Assembly (NCBI GenBank): GCA_000955795.1
Contig: JYOB01000010.1
Span: forward strand, 62,001 to 126,000
DNA from: Burkholderiaceae bacterium 26
Lineage (GTDB): Bacteria; Pseudomonadota; Gammaproteobacteria; Burkholderiales; Burkholderiaceae
Reading direction: 5' to 3'
Length of the DNA: 64,000 bases
The notes beneath the pieces are model-generated. The model searched no databases. It was not told where the DNA came from and worked only from the letters and a program-made list of their open reading frames with translations. How positions within the stretch are numbered: position 1 is the first letter of the stretch; each line of letters begins with the position of its first letter. The translations under genes were made by a program, and so were the position numbers. Of this stretch, positions 63,516-64,000 are shown in pieces.

Positions 63516-63731
63516 TCACAACTTGGCGATCGACACTTCAGTCGCCTTCACCAGCGCAACCACTTCGCTACCGATCTTGAGGCCGAGGTTGTCGACCGAG
63601 CGCGTGGTGATGACCGAGGTGACGATGCCGGCCGGGGTCTCCACGTCGATCTCCGAGAGCACGTCGCCCCGGATGATCTCCTTGATCTGCCCGCGAAACT
63701 GGTTGCGTACGTTAATCGCTTGTATGCTCAT
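63516..63731 (-). CDS. ssuF: Molbindin-like protein SsuF
   Basis: The 71-residue protein is a single Mop (molybdate/oxyanion-binding) domain: SIQAINVRNQFRGQIKEI and IVTSVITTRSVDNLGLKIGSEVVALVKATEV. In Pseudomonas the ssuEADCBF operon ends with such a molbindin-like SsuF needed for sulfonate use. The ssuB-like gene immediately upstream supports the name over a plain Mop protein. GAAGGAA precedes the ATG. Confidence 0.85.
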   Translation of the reverse strand: MSIQAINVRNQFRGQIKEIIRGDVLSEIDVETPAGIVTSVITTRSVDNLGLKIGSEVVALVKATEVSIAKL

Positions 63732-63801
63732 GATGTTCCTTCTTAGATGACAACGGCACTACGTGCCAATGAATGTTTTCAGGAGAACGGGTTTCGCCGG
63801 C

Positions 63802-64000
63802 TTACACGGCCCAGCGCACGGCAGTGGCCGACACGTCAAAGGGTGACGCCCACGCCGTGTGCGAACGCACATCGGTCACTTCATTCGGATCGATCTTGCG
63901 CTGCATCACGCGGTTGAGGATGGCTTCTTCCAGACGCGCAAACGCGGGCGAACCACGATGGCGCGGACGCGGCAGATCAATGCGTTCATCCAGCGCAATG
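63802..64000 (-). CDS. ssuB: Aliphatic sulfonate ABC transporter ATP-binding protein, C-terminal part
   Basis: Only the last 66 codons are in the window; the gene continues past base 64000. The minus-strand frame reads IALDERIDLPRPRHRGSP ... and ends RWAV with TAA at 63804-63802. The LDERIDLPRPRHR segment is characteristic of the C-terminus of SsuB/TauB sulfonate transporters. The adjacent molbindin gene supports ssuB. Confidence 0.8.
   Translation of the reverse strand, partial: IALDERIDLPRPRHRGSPAFARLEEAILNRVMQRKIDPNEVTDVRSHTAWASPFDVSATAVRWAV

Overview
The window reads as a betaproteobacterial chromosome of the Ralstonia type (Burkholderiaceae). GC content is high, and the gene order ligA-zipA-smc, dapC-dapD-dapE-prmB, radA-alr-lplT and cysB-cysAWT is typical of that group. 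This is inferred from protein content and synteny. No rRNA or tRNA gene was seen, so the species is not named. Most of the DNA is core genome. I see no complete insertion sequence, prophage or CRISPR array.

Layout. 1-1791: a pseudouridine synthase whose N-terminus is a long Arg/Pro/Asp repeat, running in from outside the window. 1870-10772 (minus): lipoprotein hydrolase, def, ligA, zipA, smc. 11023-13054 (minus): a secreted alpha/beta hydrolase and an EamA transporter. 13207-18749 (plus): lysine/diaminopimelate genes dapC, dapD, dapE with an ArsC-like protein, a CYTH protein and prmB. 18750-19736: a helically phased 21-bp palindrome array, a small Cys-rich lipoprotein and a long dispersed-type hairpin. 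19737-29015 (minus): a peptide-scavenging operon (MurR/RpiR regulator, isoaspartyl peptidase, GsiABCD transporter, DmpA-like and DppA-like aminopeptidases) with a palindromic operator. 29256-42584: yheS, a CoA transferase, a TudS-like protein, dsbB, radA, alr, lplT, a family 4 uracil-DNA glycosylase with rimI and tsaB, an acyl-CoA-binding protein, a drug-efflux MFS protein and a DUF1857 protein.

42797-51449 holds the glyoxylate shunt: aceB with a haloacid dehalogenase and a divergent LysR regulator, then a stress protein, a hydantoin/allantoin-type cluster (NCS1 transporter, racemase, GntR regulator), then aceA. Upstream of aceA are three related palindromic sites. 51795-52450 holds the most unusual locus: a 77-nt element with the architecture of the phage P1/P4 C4 antisense RNA. 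It is flanked by matching target boxes, a 30-codon leader ORF whose stop overlaps the start of an 87-aa protein, and a terminator. No other phage gene is nearby.

52451-57650 (minus) carries a GGCT-like protein, RraA, a thiamine-diphosphate enzyme, and a LytTR response regulator with its LytS-type kinase and a 2TM protein. 57787-64000 is a sulfur block: cysB, cysA, cysW, cysT, a small hydrolase, a degenerate EAL protein, a molbindin-like ssuF and the end of ssuB.
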